Source of the DNA: Ursus arctos
Lineage: Eukaryota > Chordata > Mammalia > Carnivora > Ursidae
Assembly (NCBI RefSeq): GCF_023065955.2
Contig: NW_026623089.1
Span: 36,362,767-36,426,766 of the forward strand
Reading direction: 5' to 3'
DNA: 64,000 nt
Positions within the stretch are counted from its first letter, which is position 1. Every line of letters begins with the position of its first letter. Below the pieces are notes generated by a model, which made no database searches, was not told the origin of the DNA, and was given only the letters and a program-made list of their open reading frames with translations. Position numbers and translations under genes: made by a program. Positions 46,012-56,723 of this stretch are shown here, in pieces.

Positions 46012-46183
46012 GGGCCCCTGGGTGCCTCAGTAGGTTAAGTGTCTGCTTTCAGCTCGGGTCATGATCCCAGGGTCCTGGGATTGAGTCCCAAGCAGGGAAC
46101 CTGCTTCTCTCTCTGCCCCCCCCCCCACTTGGTCTCTCTCTCTCAAAAATAAATAAATAAAAATACTTTTTAAAAGGTAAATA
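46012..46183 (+). mobile_element. SINEC (Can-SINE)
   Basis: Head 'gggcccctgggtgcctcagt', a short body with a poly-C run and an (AAAT)n tail. The 18-bp duplication 'aataaatatttgtttcac' is exact at 45,994-46,011 and 46,184-46,201. The TSD is perfect, so the insertion is probably not very old. Confidence 0.96.
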
Positions 46184-46204
46184 AATAAATATTTGTTTCA
46201 CAAA

Positions 46205-46330
46205 AGGTATGTCATTATCATCCACATTTTTAAAACCACAAAACTGAGCCTGAGGAGATTAGAAGACTTGCCCAAGGCCACACAGCTTCGAGGTGGTGGA
46301 ACCAGAGTGGGAACTTAGAACTTCGGGACC
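46205..46330 (-). repeat. MIR SINE fragment
   Basis: Antisense MIR: 'gtcattatcatccacatttt', 'aaccacaaaactgagcctga', 'gacttgcccaaggccacaca', 'gaaccagagtgggaacttag'. Clear core match. Confidence 0.88.
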
Positions 46331-46364
46331 CAAAAGGCTGCAAATTTAGGAACTTTTGCAGCAG

Positions 46365-46367
<3 letters not shown>

Positions 46368-46410
<43 letters not shown>
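46368..46410 (+). repeat. (GT)21 microsatellite
   Basis: About 21 uninterrupted GT units beside a truncated antisense SINE. On the minus strand it is (CA)n, in the position where the SINE tail would be, so it may have replaced that tail. Confidence 0.97.
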
Positions 46411-46413
<3 letters not shown>

Positions 46414-46414
46414 A

Positions 46415-46500
46415 ACATAGGCTCACGACCCTGAGATCAAGACCTGAGCCAAAATTAAGAGTCAGATGCTTTAAGAGACTGAGCCAGCCAGGCACCACTA
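46415..46500 (-). mobile_element. Truncated SINEC
   Basis: Only the head half remains: 'ctcacgaccctgagatcaag', 'acctgagccaaaattaagag', 'gactgagccagccaggcacc'. The body and A tail are missing. Confidence 0.88.
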
Positions 46501-46516
46501 ATGCATTTGGTTTTTT

Positions 46517-46572
46517 GTTGGTTGGTTGGTTGGTTAGTTGGTTTGTTTGTTTGTTTGTTTGTTTGTTTGTTT
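46517..46572 (+). repeat. (GGTT)n(GTTT)n microsatellite
   Basis: Five to six GGTT/GGTTA units pass into about eight GTTT units. It lies at the tail side of the next antisense SINE, where it replaces the expected T-rich tail. Confidence 0.93.
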
Positions 46573-46697
46573 AAAGTAGGCTTCATGTCCAGCGTGGAGG
46601 CCAAGTGTGGTGCTTGAACTCATGCCCTGAGATCAAGACCTGAGCTGAGGTCAAGGGTCGGAGGCTTAACCAACTGAGCCACCCAGGCACCCCCCCC
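46573..46697 (-). mobile_element. SINEC (Can-SINE), old
   Basis: Antisense copy: 'aaagtaggcttcatgtccag', 'tgccctgagatcaagacctg', 'ccaactgagccacccaggca', ending in a poly-C run. It lacks the CT-rich body. Confidence 0.9.
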
Positions 46698-46997
46698 AAC
46701 AGTATTTTCCAAAGATGGCCACACATGAGCTTTTTACAATGTAATGTGGAATCTTGCCCTGTGTCCATCCAGTGCCTCAGGCCTGCACCCTCCGCTACAG
46801 CGATCAGGAGCCACAGGCAGCTGATGGACGTTTGCAATGTGGCTGGTTCAAACCGCAGTGTGCTGAGTGTAAAATACACATCACGTTTAGAAGACTTCAT
46901 GAGAAAAAGAAGATATAAGCTATCTTGCTAAAAATTACCATGTTGATTACATATCAGATAATATTTAGGGTATAGGAGGTTAATAAAATATAGTATT

Positions 46998-47115
46998 GGG
47001 GTGCCTGACAGCCTCAGTTGGTAGATCATGCAACTCTTGATCTTGGGGTTGTAAATTCGAGCTCCACATGGGTGTAGAGATTACTTAAAAACAAAATCTT
47101 TTAAAAAAATTAAAT
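46998..47115 (+). mobile_element. Short old-type SINEC without CT body
   Basis: 'ggggtgcctgacagcctcag', 'gcaactcttgatcttggggt', 'gtagagattacttaaaaaca'. Same short subfamily as the copies at 40,144 and 54,188. Confidence 0.9.
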
Positions 47116-47374
47116 AAAAATAAATACAGCATTAAAATGAATTGTACCTGAGAAGTACCTGCTTACTTTTTAAATGCAGCCATTAGAAAAGTTAAGTGTC
47201 CTTGGGGGCCACACTGCACTCCTACAGGACAGCACTGCCCCCAGATTCTCCGGCCTCTGGGCACTCCAGAGCTGGACAGGGCTCCCTCCCTGGCCCTGAG
47301 GACTGAGTGAGACCCCACAGGGGAGGGACCTGCCTTTCCTATGCCTGGGGCGTCACACGGGCACCAACTACAAA

Positions 47375-47475
47375 TGTCGTTATTCCAGTTTATAAAAATG
47401 AAGAGGCTGAGACTTTGAAAGGCTCAGCAAGGGGGTGGTGAAGCAAGTGCAGACCCTCTCACCTCCACATTCTGC
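47375..47475 (-). repeat. Possible MIR fragment
   Basis: 'attccagtttataaaaatga', 'agaggctgagactttgaaag' and 'gggtggtgaagcaagtgcag' resemble the antisense MIR core, but the match is weak. Confidence 0.4.
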
Positions 47476-47529
47476 TCAGTGCTGGTAGATCTCACTTCAC
47501 CTGCTTCTGAGCTGAGGCGTCTTCCTCTC

Positions 47530-48115
47530 CCTCGCCTATAAAATTCACCCATTTTAAGTGTGAATTCAAGGATTTTTAGTTAATTTATAGAGTTAAGCAA
47601 CCATCACCACAATCCATGTTTAGAACATTTCTATCACCCCATATGCAGTCCTTCCCCACTCCTACCCCATCCCCAGGCAACCACTAACCTACTTTGTCCC
47701 AGCACCACTTGTTAAGATGACTATCCTTTCCCTCCATTGAATTGCCTTGACATTTTTGTTGAAAACCAATTAACCATAAACGTAAGGGTTTATTTCTGGC
47801 CTCTCAAGTCTGTTCATTGATATATAGGTCTGTCCACATGCCAGTATCACACTATTTTTTGTTTGTTTTTTTACTGAGGCTTTACAGTATTTTGAAGTCA
47901 GGAAATGTAAGTCCTCCAATTCTGTTCTTTTCAGAATTCTTTTGGCTGTCTTTACCCTCAGAGATAAGCTTGCCAATTTCTGCAGAAAATTCCTGCTGGG
48001 ATTTTGAAAAAGATTACATGGAATCTATAGACACTTTGGAGAGAATTGCCACCTTAATGATGTTGCATCCTCCAATGCATGAACACAGATCCCTCTGTTT
48101 GTTGAGGTGCACACA
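47530..48115 (-). mobile_element. Old L1 LINE fragment (3' region and ORF2)
   Basis: Antisense L1: 3' UTR-like 'ctataaaattcacccatttt', 'gcaaccatcaccacaatcca', 'ccaggcaaccactaacctac', followed by ORF2 text 'ctgttcattgatatataggt', 'tttacagtattttgaagtca', 'gtcctccaattctgttcttt', 'tgttgcatcctccaatgcat'. Decayed, with no long frame in the correct sense. Confidence 0.85.
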
Positions 48116-48929
48116 GGTTTCCCTCGGCAGTGGCCCAGTGTCCGTGTCCTGGGAGTCCCACACGCACAGCCGGAGCATCAGGCAGGCTCAGGGTCTGGGC
48201 CTCCCCCCCCACACACACACTGGAAAGTCCTATCAGGATGAAATACCCCTTATTATGTCTCTGAAGAACAGAGGGAATTTTTTTTTTTAACATCTAACTC
48301 TAGTAAATGGGGATTTGCCCATACCACAGTAGTAGAGGAACTCAGCTAAACAGACTGGCATTATGAAACAGAAGCCAGGTTATGTTGGTTCCGTTGTCAA
48401 AAGAGCAACTCAAAACATCAGCTGAATTCTGCTCGCCCTCTTGTGGCTACATCTGGCACCACTGTGGCAGATGGGACCTGTCTGGGGAGCCCATGAGGGG
48501 CCCCTGCAGGGTGGCTGAGTATGGGCAGCTGCCACACAGGCCTCCTGCCATGAGTGGGAGGGAGGGACTAGGGAAGTCACCGTCTATTCGCTGCCTGGGA
48601 AGGGCAATCAGGACCCACCCCCTCCATGCTTCCTGCAGCCTGGTGGTCCCCTGCAGACACCTTTCTTCTCACATGCTCTGAGAACATTTCTAAAGGCAAT
48701 TCTACTACAGGACACCTCAAGTTGACCCGACAGCACCTTGACAAAGTGAGTAAGTAAAGGAAGAAGCTAAACACCCACGAGGATGTCAACTATATCTCCA
48801 TAAAGCTGGGAGAATTAAATAAGGCAATCTGCTTAACCAGTTGCACCCTAAAAATGCTATTTTTCCTCTCAAATACCTTTCATTGCTCTTTTATTACAAA
48901 ATTATTTTGTTAAAATTTGAAAAAATATT
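48116..48929. other. Unique DNA, nothing recognised
   Basis: No exon or named repeat. A short poly-C plus (CA)n word lies near 48,204-48,221, and a CTCF-like motif is listed separately. Confidence 0.4.
48433..48446 (-). promoter_or_regulatory. Weak candidate CTCF-like site
   Basis: On the minus strand CCACAAGAGGGCGA matches the CTCF core at 12 of 14 positions, including the AGRKGGC centre. Single motif matches of this quality are common by chance. Confidence 0.25.
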
Positions 48930-49124
48930 GGGGCACCTGGGTGGCTCAGTCGTTAAGCGTCTGCCTTCGGCTCAGGGCATGATCCCAGGGTGCTGGGATC
49001 GAGCCCTACATCAGGTTCCTCCACTGGGAGCCTGCTTCTCCCACTCCCACTCCCCCTGCTTGTGTTCCCTCTCTCGCTGGCTCTCTCTGTCAAATAAATA
49101 AATAAAATCTTAAAAAAAATTTTT
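48930..49124 (+). mobile_element. SINEC, ursid-type
   Basis: Head 'ggggcacctgggtggctcag', body with 'ctctcgctggctctctctgt'. The duplication 'tttgaaaaaatat' is exact at 48,916-48,928 and 49,125-49,137. Confidence 0.96.
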
Positions 49125-49129
49125 TTTGA

Positions 49130-49480
49130 AAAAATATCAAAAATCATAAAGAACAAAAACTCATAATCCTACTACCCAGTAACAGCCACTGTAAAATGTG
49201 CATATGCATTTATAGGGTGTGTTTATGTCCACTTGAAACAAATCATTCACTATAATGGGTGTGTATATGTATGTGTCTCTGTGTATGTGTATTCATATAT
49301 AAATGCCATTGAAATATGCTTTTTAAACTTGACATTACACAAGAAGCATAATTTAATGTCAATAAACAGATGCCTATGACATCATATTTTCTCTCCTGTA
49401 TGTTGTTCCATTGCACAATAATGGTTTCATAATCAGTTCTCTAGTTTGTGTTATTTCATTCATTTCTAACTTTTAATTAC
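49130..49480 (-). mobile_element. Probable old L1M 3' UTR fragment
   Basis: 'ataatcctactacccagtaa', 'attcactataatgggtgtgt' and 'tatgttgttccattgcacaa' recall the antisense 3' UTR of old L1M elements. Subfamily and ends are uncertain. Confidence 0.45.
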
Positions 49481-49716
49481 TAAATTGCCATTCTCTAATG
49501 AGCACTGGGTCAGTTAGGATGTTTTTGGCTTCAAGTAAGAGTAAATCTAAATCAAAGTGGTTTAAACAATAAGGATAGTATAGAATCTCATATAACATGA
49601 GACCCAGAGGTGGGAGGTTTCCAGGTGGGCTGACAGGCTCACTGATCTCATATATTACATGCAAGAGAATGCCACTAGAGAATTTTTTTAAAACACCTGC
49701 AAAACTATTTGTACTT

Positions 49717-49727
49717 TTTAAAAAATG

Positions 49728-49758
<31 letters not shown>

Positions 49759-49927
49759 TTTGAGAGAGACAATGTGTGGGCAGGGGGTGGAGCAGAGGGA
49801 GAGGGACAAGCAGACTTTGCTCTGTGCGTGGAGTCCAACAAGGGGCTTGATCTCACAACCCTGAGATCATTCCCTGAGCCAAAATCAAGAGTCAGATGCT
49901 TAAGCAAGTGAGCCACCCAGGTGCCCC
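49717..49927 (-). mobile_element. SINEC (Can-SINE)
   Basis: Antisense copy with an expanded (TTTA)n tail at the left and 'cacccaggtgcccc' at the right. Flanking words 'atttgtactt' and 'ttttgtactt' fit the target duplication. Confidence 0.95.
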
Positions 49928-49989
49928 AAAGCTTTTTGTACTTCTGAAGCTCCTTCTGGCTGTTCTGCAGTCATTGTATGTAGAATGGG

Positions 49990-50650
49990 GCAAGAGAAAG
50001 CAGTGGTGAGGCTATTGCCATAAATCAGGAGGAAGGAAGGGGGCTTAAAGTTAGGAATTAGCAGTATACACTAAAGACATGGACATGAATATATTTTGGA
50101 GGTAGAGCTCACAGCATTGACAGTAAGGCTGGGCAAAGACTCCCACGTTTTTGTCGTAAGCAATTGGTAGGAGAAGGTACATTTCTTGGGATAGAAAAGC
50201 TGAAAGAACAAGTTGTAGGGAAATCAAATGTTCTCTTTTGGATGTATTAAGTTTGAGATGCTTGTTGAACACCCACACGGATATGTAAAGTAGGCAATTG
50301 GATATGAGTGTTCACTGCCCAGGGAAGAGGACTGGGCTAGAGACACACACTTGGGACTCACCAGCCTGTAGATAATACCTAACACTAGGTAACTGGATGA
50401 GGTCACTTGGAGAGAAGTGTAGACAGAGGAGTGCAGGGCACAGGATGGATCTTTGTGGCATTCAGACACTTAACAAGTAAAGCAGAGGCGGCCAACCAAG
50501 GAGACTGAGTTGGAGAGTGGAACAGCAAGATTAAAAGAACTGAGTCATGGAAGCCAGAGACAAAATGCCTCAGAATAATGGATCGGTCAACCAGGTCAAC
50601 TACAGCTGAGAAATCAGATAGGAAAAGGACAGAGCATGTGAAATGAAGAG
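49990..50650. repeat. Ancient interspersed repeat, family not assigned
   Basis: Words such as 'ggatgtattaagtttgagat', 'gtaaagtaggcaattggata', 'ggactgggctagagacacac' and 'ggaagccagagacaaaatgc' follow a repeat I have seen many times in mammalian genomes, but I cannot give its name with confidence. It may be an old LINE segment. Confidence 0.5.
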
Positions 50651-50664
50651 TCACTATAGATCTG

Positions 50665-50872
50665 TCTCTCCAACATGGTGGCCACTAACCACATGTGGCT
50701 ATTTAAATTTAATTGAAATTAAATTAAATTAAAAATCCACTCCTCAGTTACACTAGCCACATTCAATTGCTCAACAGCCACATGAGGCTAGTGGCTGCCA
50801 AATTAGACAATGCAGAGACAGAGCATTTCCACCATCCCAGAAAGTTCTGTTGGGCAGCACTGCTAGAGCAAT
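50665..50872. mobile_element. Probable hAT-type MER DNA transposon
   Basis: The text 'ctaaccacatgtggctattt', 'ttgctcaacagccacatgag', 'gctagtggctgccaaattag', 'ttccaccatcccagaaagtt' and 'ctgttgggcagcactgc' is that of a common non-autonomous mammalian DNA transposon ending in a 'cagcgctgtccaatag'-like inverted repeat. An internal palindromic arrangement (CCACATGTGGC) fits. The exact MER number is not certain. Confidence 0.65.
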
Positions 50873-51554
50873 AATTTTATGAATTTTTGCTGATAAGAGA
50901 ACATAGAAATGGATTTGTAGTGGGAAGGCAAGCAGGTGTCAAATGAAAGTGGTTTTCAGTTTCTTTTTGTTCTTGGGAAGAGATCTGCTGGAGCATGACT
51001 ATACGCTGATAAGAATGAGCCATTAGCAAGGGAACAATGGATGGTAGAGCAAAGCAAGTAAGGTGTGAAGACCTTGAGAAGCTAGAGGAGATGGATTCTG
51101 CTGAGAACTGAAGGGACTGAGATTTTACCCCATTTGCAAGCTAACAAGCTAGCCTGCCAAGTTTCACGAATGCTGGTAAAAAATACATGCCTGCCCTTTG
51201 CTTCAGGGGTAGATAGCATCTCTATCTTCCAAGGCTGTTTGCTAAGTGAAGATCATCCAGAACAAAGGTCAGTGCCTAGCTAAATGTGCAGAAACATGAG
51301 ACACCATGAAGAACCGTCTGCTGAGAAGAGCCAGAGCAAGGGTGAATGTCCTGACTGTAGACAGGAGCAGGGACACAGCATTCCGGATGACAGGAGGCCC
51401 AGCTGAGTGTGAGTCCAGATGCAGGGTGGGGGTGATTTTGATGGTAGGATGACAAGCAGCTCTGGTCTAATGGAGTCTGTTTTTCCAAAGAAATGTGATA
51501 GGAGTGAAGAGGAGTGAAGATATGATATATTTTCCTAGAAGATAGTACGTGGGC
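50873..51554. other. Unassigned DNA, probably old repeat in part
   Basis: The first part (to about 51,130) may continue the ancient repeat interrupted by the DNA transposon ('gagcatgactatacgctgat'). No exon recognised. Confidence 0.35.
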
Positions 51555-51850
51555 AGATTAATGGTTCGTCCACATCCTAATCACTGGAAACTGGGAATGG
51601 ACCTTACGTAAAAAAAAGGGACTTCGTGGGTATAATTAAGGATCTCAAGATGGGGAGATTATCCTGAATTATCTAGGTGGCCCCCATGTAATCACAAGGG
51701 AAAGACGGGGACGGGAGAATCAGAGGAGATCTGAGGACAGAAGCAGGGGCTGGAGTGATGCAGAGCTACAAGTCAAGGAATGTGGGTAGAGCCAAGAAGC
51801 TGGAAAAGATAAGGAAACAGATTTTCCCTTAGAGCCTCCAGAAAGAATAC
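51555..51850 (+). mobile_element. MLT1-like LTR fragment (ERVL-MaLR)
   Basis: 'ccacatcctaatcactggaa', 'gggacttcgtgggtataatt', 'aggatctcaagatggggaga', 'ttatcctgaattatctaggt', 'atgtaatcacaagggaaaga' and 'ccttagagcctccagaaaga' follow an MLT1-class LTR. The 3' part is missing, and no internal viral sequence adjoins. Confidence 0.75.
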
Positions 51851-52094
51851 AATCCAGCCAAAACGTTGTTCTTACCCAAGTGTTACAGGCTGAATTGTGG
51901 GGTGCAGCCAGGTGAGTCCAGCAATGAGAGAGTAGAGCAAGAGAAAGGAAAGTTGATCTTAGGGACTGTTTATGATCATGACCCTTGGAATCTAAGCTAT
52001 GTAGGGAAGGAAGTGAGGAGGGTGATGGAAATTAAAGGTAGGAGAGGAGGTAAAGGTCTCAATGAGGCAAAAATTGATGTAATGGGAAAGAGTG

Positions 52095-52545
52095 AATTTT
52101 CTAAAGTAAACCAGTCTGATCATATAACTCCCTTGCTTCAAACAGCCAGTGTTGTCCAATAGCTGTAAGATAGCATCATCTCTAACTTGGCCTGCAAGGC
52201 ATCCCTGTTTGGGCTTGGCCTGCAGCTCAAGCCTCTCCTTTAGAATTCTATACCCTCTGCCTCCTTTAGGCCTTTGCATATTTGTTCCCATCTGGAACAT
52301 TATTCCCACCCTCCACCCTTCATCTACCATGACTGACTCTCAGTCATCCTTCAGGCTCCACCTGGAATGCTATTTCCTCTGGCGAGTTTCCCAGACCCCT
52401 GGACTGGTGAGACCCTCTGCTGGAGGGATCTGCATGTCCCCTCCCATGGCACCATGTAATGGCCACCTCCACCTCCAGACACCGAAGCCTCCAGAGCAGG
52501 CATAGCACCTAGCACACAGGAAGATCTCCAAACAGGGGCTGAGTG
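52095..52545 (+). mobile_element. L2 LINE 3' end
   Basis: Sense L2: 'cagtctgatcatataactcc', 'cttggcctgcaaggcatccc', 'taggcctttgcatatttgtt', 'cacctggaatgctatttcct' and 'catagcacctagcacacagg'. The order agrees with the L2 terminal region over its length. The overlapping 118-codon frame is a chance frame. Confidence 0.85.
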
Positions 52546-54114
52546 AGTTAAAAGTAGACACCACTTGAAATGGCTTAAATGGTTCAACTACATTGACAGA
52601 TGAGAGCCTGGGGAGATCCCTCAGAAAATCTCCCATGTCAGAGCGTTAGTTCTGGGGAACATTCTGGTTCCTCCCTGACCTCTAGCCAGGGGGCAGGGCC
52701 AGGTTGCAGTTCTACACTCTGTTTTGTCAAGGTATTTGAAACCAACTCCCTATCCAGTCTCCGTCAGTACAAAGTGTTGGTCTCCATTTTTGCTGACCGT
52801 GTAGAATGTTTATCTGAGCATTCTTGTTTTCCTCCTCCTTCCCTTTTTCTCATAATGTCTTTGTATAGATCCTTTTCTGATTCCTTTTTGATAACTCATC
52901 TCCTTGGAGGTGTTTTCTGAGCCAGCTCTTTGCAGAAGGTTCATGTGAAGTAGGGCCCAGGGCTAGTCAAGGTTTTAATATGTGATTATCTTTTTCCATC
53001 TTAAAAAATGAAATATCTGACACTTAAGAGAATATATGAAATAGAAAATATATATCTAAGATAAAGAAAAAAACAGAACAAAGACCAATGTACCTGGCAG
53101 TCAGGTTGCAGAATTGGGTGTTATCACCATTTTGAGGCCCTTTAGTACCCCCACTGCAGGGCAACCATGACCCTAAATGTGTGCTTGCTAATCGCCTATT
53201 ATTCTTCATAGATGGTCAATGTCTTGTTTTAATCCCTACATATTAAATTGTTTCACATATACTTGGATTTTCAAAGAAGTGGTTTTATGCTGTTTATCTT
53301 CTTCTGTGATTTGCTTTTCCTAATCAACATTTTATTTGAGAGCTTGCTCCAAGTTGGAGGAAGTGGTGACATTTGTCAGTCATTGTCCCTGCCGGGCAGC
53401 ATTCCACTTTAAGGACTGTACACAATTTCTCTAATCGTCTGTAGAAGGACCTTTGTGTCATCCCCCAGGCTTTATGATGTTATCTATTTAGACTATCTAG
53501 AACAACAAAGCTATCTAGTCCCCCCAGAGCCCCGACCCCAGAGTCCCGCTGGGTTATGCTCCTTTGGAAATGAATGGCTGGGACTTAGGACGCACCTAAA
53601 GTCAGCCCTGCTAGACGGCAGCAAGCTGTTTTCCCAAGTGGCCACCATGTGGATACTCCAGCCCTCAAAGATGACCCACTGCTCTACACCTTTCACATCT
53701 TTCATGGGTTTGTCAATTCTCACCAACAGTGAACAGACTTGGGGAAAGCCCCCCTTTCCTCCATCAAAATGACTCTTTTCTGTCTATACAGCTTAGGTGT
53801 GCGATTCTTTATTTGTACCCACTCCTTTCTCTCCATGCAGAGAAGGCCTCTGCACCCCATCCTGATCTTGCAAGAAAGGTGCTTACATTTTGCGGTGCAG
53901 GATGTGCACTCCTCCTGCAGCCTATTCTGAGCCCTCCTTCCTCTGCCCCTTTATGGCTCCTCTCTCACTTGGTGGTTCAGCATTTCAGCTCTACCTAGTT
54001 TATCTGAAAATCGTAATTGTTTTTACCTGATTTTGGAGAGAAAATGCAATGCTGACTTAGCATCACTGTCAATTAAATGTAAAACTTCGAGACTCTTAAA
54101 ACTGTCCATTTCCC
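52546..54114. other. Mostly unassigned DNA
   Basis: Between about 52,990 and 53,450 the AT-rich text may be an old antisense L1 3' end, but I am not sure. No exon recognised. Confidence 0.35.
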
Positions 54115-54187
54115 AGCCCAGTCCCAGACCCCCTGCACTGGTATTCCAGATGAGGCCTTAAGCATCTGTATGTTTAAAAATCCCTCT
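54115..54187 (-). mobile_element. MER5-like DNA transposon, left part
   Basis: 'ggtattccagatgaggcctt' and 'agcatctgtatgtttaaaaa' resemble the interior of a MER5-type element. It continues at 54,512 after two SINEs with 'ccctccaagtgatttgaaca'. Short and diverged. Confidence 0.45.
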
Positions 54188-54293
54188 AGGGGAGCCTGGC
54201 TGGCTCAGTCAGCAGAGCATGTGACTCTTGATCTCGGGGTTGTAGAGTCAAGCCCCATATTGGGTGTAGATATTACTTAAAAATAAAATCTTT
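54188..54293 (+). mobile_element. Short old-type SINEC, first of a pair
   Basis: 'ggggagcctggctggctcag', 'gactcttgatctcggggttg', 'gatattacttaaaaataaaa'. The CT-rich body is absent. Confidence 0.92.
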
Positions 54294-54511
54294 AGGGGAC
54301 CTGGGTGGCTCAGTCAGTTAAGGGTCTAACTGTTGATTTTGGCTCAGGTCATGACCTCAGGGTCATGAGATTGAGCCTCGAGTCGAGCTCTGAGCTCAGC
54401 AAGGAGTCTACTTGGGATTCTCCCTCTCCCTCTGCCTCTCCTCCCAGCATGCATGCATGTGTGCACATGCTCTCTCTCTCTCAAATAAATAAATCTTAAA
54501 AAAAAACTTTT
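54294..54511 (+). mobile_element. SINEC, second of a pair
   Basis: Starts 'aggggacctgggtggctcag' directly in the tail of the short SINE. The body contains a TGCATGCATG run, and the tail is AATAAATAAATCTTAAA. The outer flanks of the pair share 'atccctc'. Confidence 0.94.
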
Positions 54512-54579
54512 AAAAAGGATCCCTCCAAGTGATTTGAACAGAGCCATGTTGGACAGATTTGGCATAGAAACTCTACTTT
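54512..54579 (-). mobile_element. MER5-like DNA transposon, right part
   Basis: Continuation of the fragment at 54,115 after the SINE pair: 'ggatccctccaagtgatttg'. Short, family uncertain. Confidence 0.4.
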
Positions 54580-54822
54580 TGGGGTACCTGGGTAGCTCAG
54601 TCAGTTAAGCATCTGCCTTCAGCTCATGTCATGATCCCAGGGCCCCGGGATCGAACCCCACATAGGGCTCCCTACTCAATGAGGAGCCTGCTTCCCCCTC
54701 TCCCTCTGCTGCTCTCCCTGCTTGTGCTCTCTCACTCTCTCTTTCTCTCTCTCAAGTGAGTAAAGGGAATCTGAAGGAAGGAAGGAAGGAAGGAAGGAAG
54801 GAAGGAAGGAAGGAAGGAAGGA

Positions 54823-54893
<71 letters not shown>
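54580..54893 (+). mobile_element. SINEC with tail expanded into a microsatellite
   Basis: Head 'ggggtacctgggtagctcag', body to about 54,757, then 'aagtgagtaaagggaatctg' in place of the usual tail, then the GGAA/GAAA array. The 11-bp duplication 'aactctacttt' is exact at 54,569-54,579 and 54,894-54,904. The whole block, microsatellite included, is therefore one insertion. Confidence 0.97.
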
Positions 54894-54894
<1 letters not shown>

Positions 54895-54895
54895 A
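54772..54895 (+). repeat. (GGAA)12(GAAA)18 compound microsatellite
   Basis: About 12 GGAA units pass into about 18 GAAA units with no interruption. It is a purine-only mirror-type tract capable of triplex formation, and the GGAA part is a series of ETS core motifs. It lies inside the target duplication of the SINE. Confidence 0.97.
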
Positions 54896-54904
54896 CTCTA
54901 CTTT

Positions 54905-56346
54905 CCACCTAAGTCTTATTCTATTATTTTTCAATTGAGATACCTTAGGAGTTAGAAAATATTGACATTCCAAATTCTTTTTCCTTTTTATATGAAACTT
55001 GCCACTTATTTAATAATTCTTTAGCAATTGTGCATATCAATCTGTATTTGGCCTGACAGATTATCATTTTATTTTTATTTGCTCAAATGATTGGGCTTAT
55101 ATCATAAATTAGCTTGTTAATAAGGACTTGGCTTCTTTCTTACGTATGCTTCCTGACAATGGGAGAGTCTTCCACATGTCCTACTTGCCCACCATGTAGA
55201 TGGAATGAAATACTGAAGTCCCCTCCACCCACACCAATGCAGCCCATGTGACTGTCCTGACACCATCCTGGTTTCTTATCCTTGAGTCCCGGAGGGGCAG
55301 GCCATGTGAGCATATGACCATGTGCACCATCTGAGTTAGTAGAATTGAAATCTCAGCCTGTCAGGCACAGGGCTAAGTGCTTAACTTGCCATGTCCCATC
55401 AGTGTATCCCTAATTCATCCTGGAAAAGCAAGAAATGCTCATCAAAAGAAATATATTCCTAAGGATGTTAACATTTAACCAGGGTTTAACTATAAATGCC
55501 TTCACTTTCTCTGGGCTCAGTTCCTGGAAACAATCACAGGGATCATGTATTGGTCCCTGAATTTTCAGTCAGAACATATCCTGGAGTTGATGCCAGAGAA
55601 GGTAAATCAGAATTTCCTTTGGCTGCTGTTGGCTTTTGGCTTTATTTCTTGTGAAATACATACACTTGATTTTTCCTCCTCTGGGATGGGCATGCAATTA
55701 TACAATTACCAATCTTTCTAATATAAAATCTAAAAGATAGCTAATGGCCCACAACATGAAATGTCACTTAGTGAATACTTCTCTGATTCTGATTTGCGCT
55801 TTTTGGTCAAGGTAAAGGTGTGTGTGCATGTGTGTGGGTGTATGTGGAGAGAGAAAGAGAGAGCAACCAACACACACACAATTTTTACACTGATACAAAA
55901 GGTATTAAAACACAGTAAAAACAGAAAAGCTGGCCTTTGAAGCTGTGGTATTCCCAAGCCTTTCTGTCTTTCACACTACCCCTGGGATGCTGGAGGTGGA
56001 AACAAAGACTTTCCTGCTGTTGGAACTACCATTGTCTGGGTATGACCTACCTCCTTCCTTAAAGACAACCTGGGCATAAGAAGACACCCCGATTAAGGAG
56101 GAGCTTCATGATGCTCTAGGACAGAACACACAGTTGTTTTATGTAGATGTTCTCAGGAGATAATCACATTGCCTGCAGATTATGTCAGTGTTATTCCCCC
56201 CTCTTTGTATCTTTCCTCTCATTTATTCCTATCTATCTAGATAGCCACCTACCTACCTACCTATCCTCTCCCCCTCCCTCCCTTTCTTATCCTAGAGTTT
56301 TGCCAGGCTCTAGAACTATGTTTAACTATGGAGTTATTTTTTCTAA
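54905..56346. other. Unique DNA, nothing recognised
   Basis: AT-rich with no named repeat. A TG-rich word lies near 55,816-55,850, and a short compound simple repeat (CTAT, CTAC, CCCT units) at about 56,228-56,285. No exon recognised. Confidence 0.4.
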
Positions 56347-56534
56347 GATTTTTAAAATTTATTTATTTATTTTATATTTGAGAGAGAGCAGGAGCATGAG
56401 GGAGAAGCAGAGGGAGAGGGAGAAACAGACTCTCAGCTGAGCGGGGAGCCCCTTGCAGGTCGGATTCCAGAACTCTGGGATCATGACCTAAGCTGAAGGC
56501 AGACGCTTAACCAACTGAGCCACCCAGGCACCCC
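56347..56534 (-). mobile_element. SINEC (Can-SINE)
   Basis: Antisense copy, with 'atttttaaaatttatttatt' tail side and 'gagccacccaggcacccc' head side. A clear target duplication was not found. Confidence 0.92.
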
Positions 56535-56723
56535 TAACATGGTATTATAATGTGGACATCCGATCTTGTGCTTGGTTTTAAAGGGAATGCTTCTAAAGTT
56601 TTAAATTAAGTAGATGTTATAGCTTTGGGTTTATAACCTTAACAAGATTAAGGAAGTTCCCTTTTAGATCTAGATCAAATTTTGGGAAGAATTTCCCTGG
56701 TGCTTTAAAAGCAATGCACTCTG

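Noticed and set aside
52149..52505. 118-codon plus-strand frame
   Set aside because: It lies inside an L2 LINE 3' end in a frame that is not the L2 reverse-transcriptase frame as far as I can tell.
54752..54973. Serine/phenylalanine/leucine- and lysine/glutamate-rich repeat peptides
   Set aside because: They are translations of the GGAA/GAAA microsatellite on the two strands.
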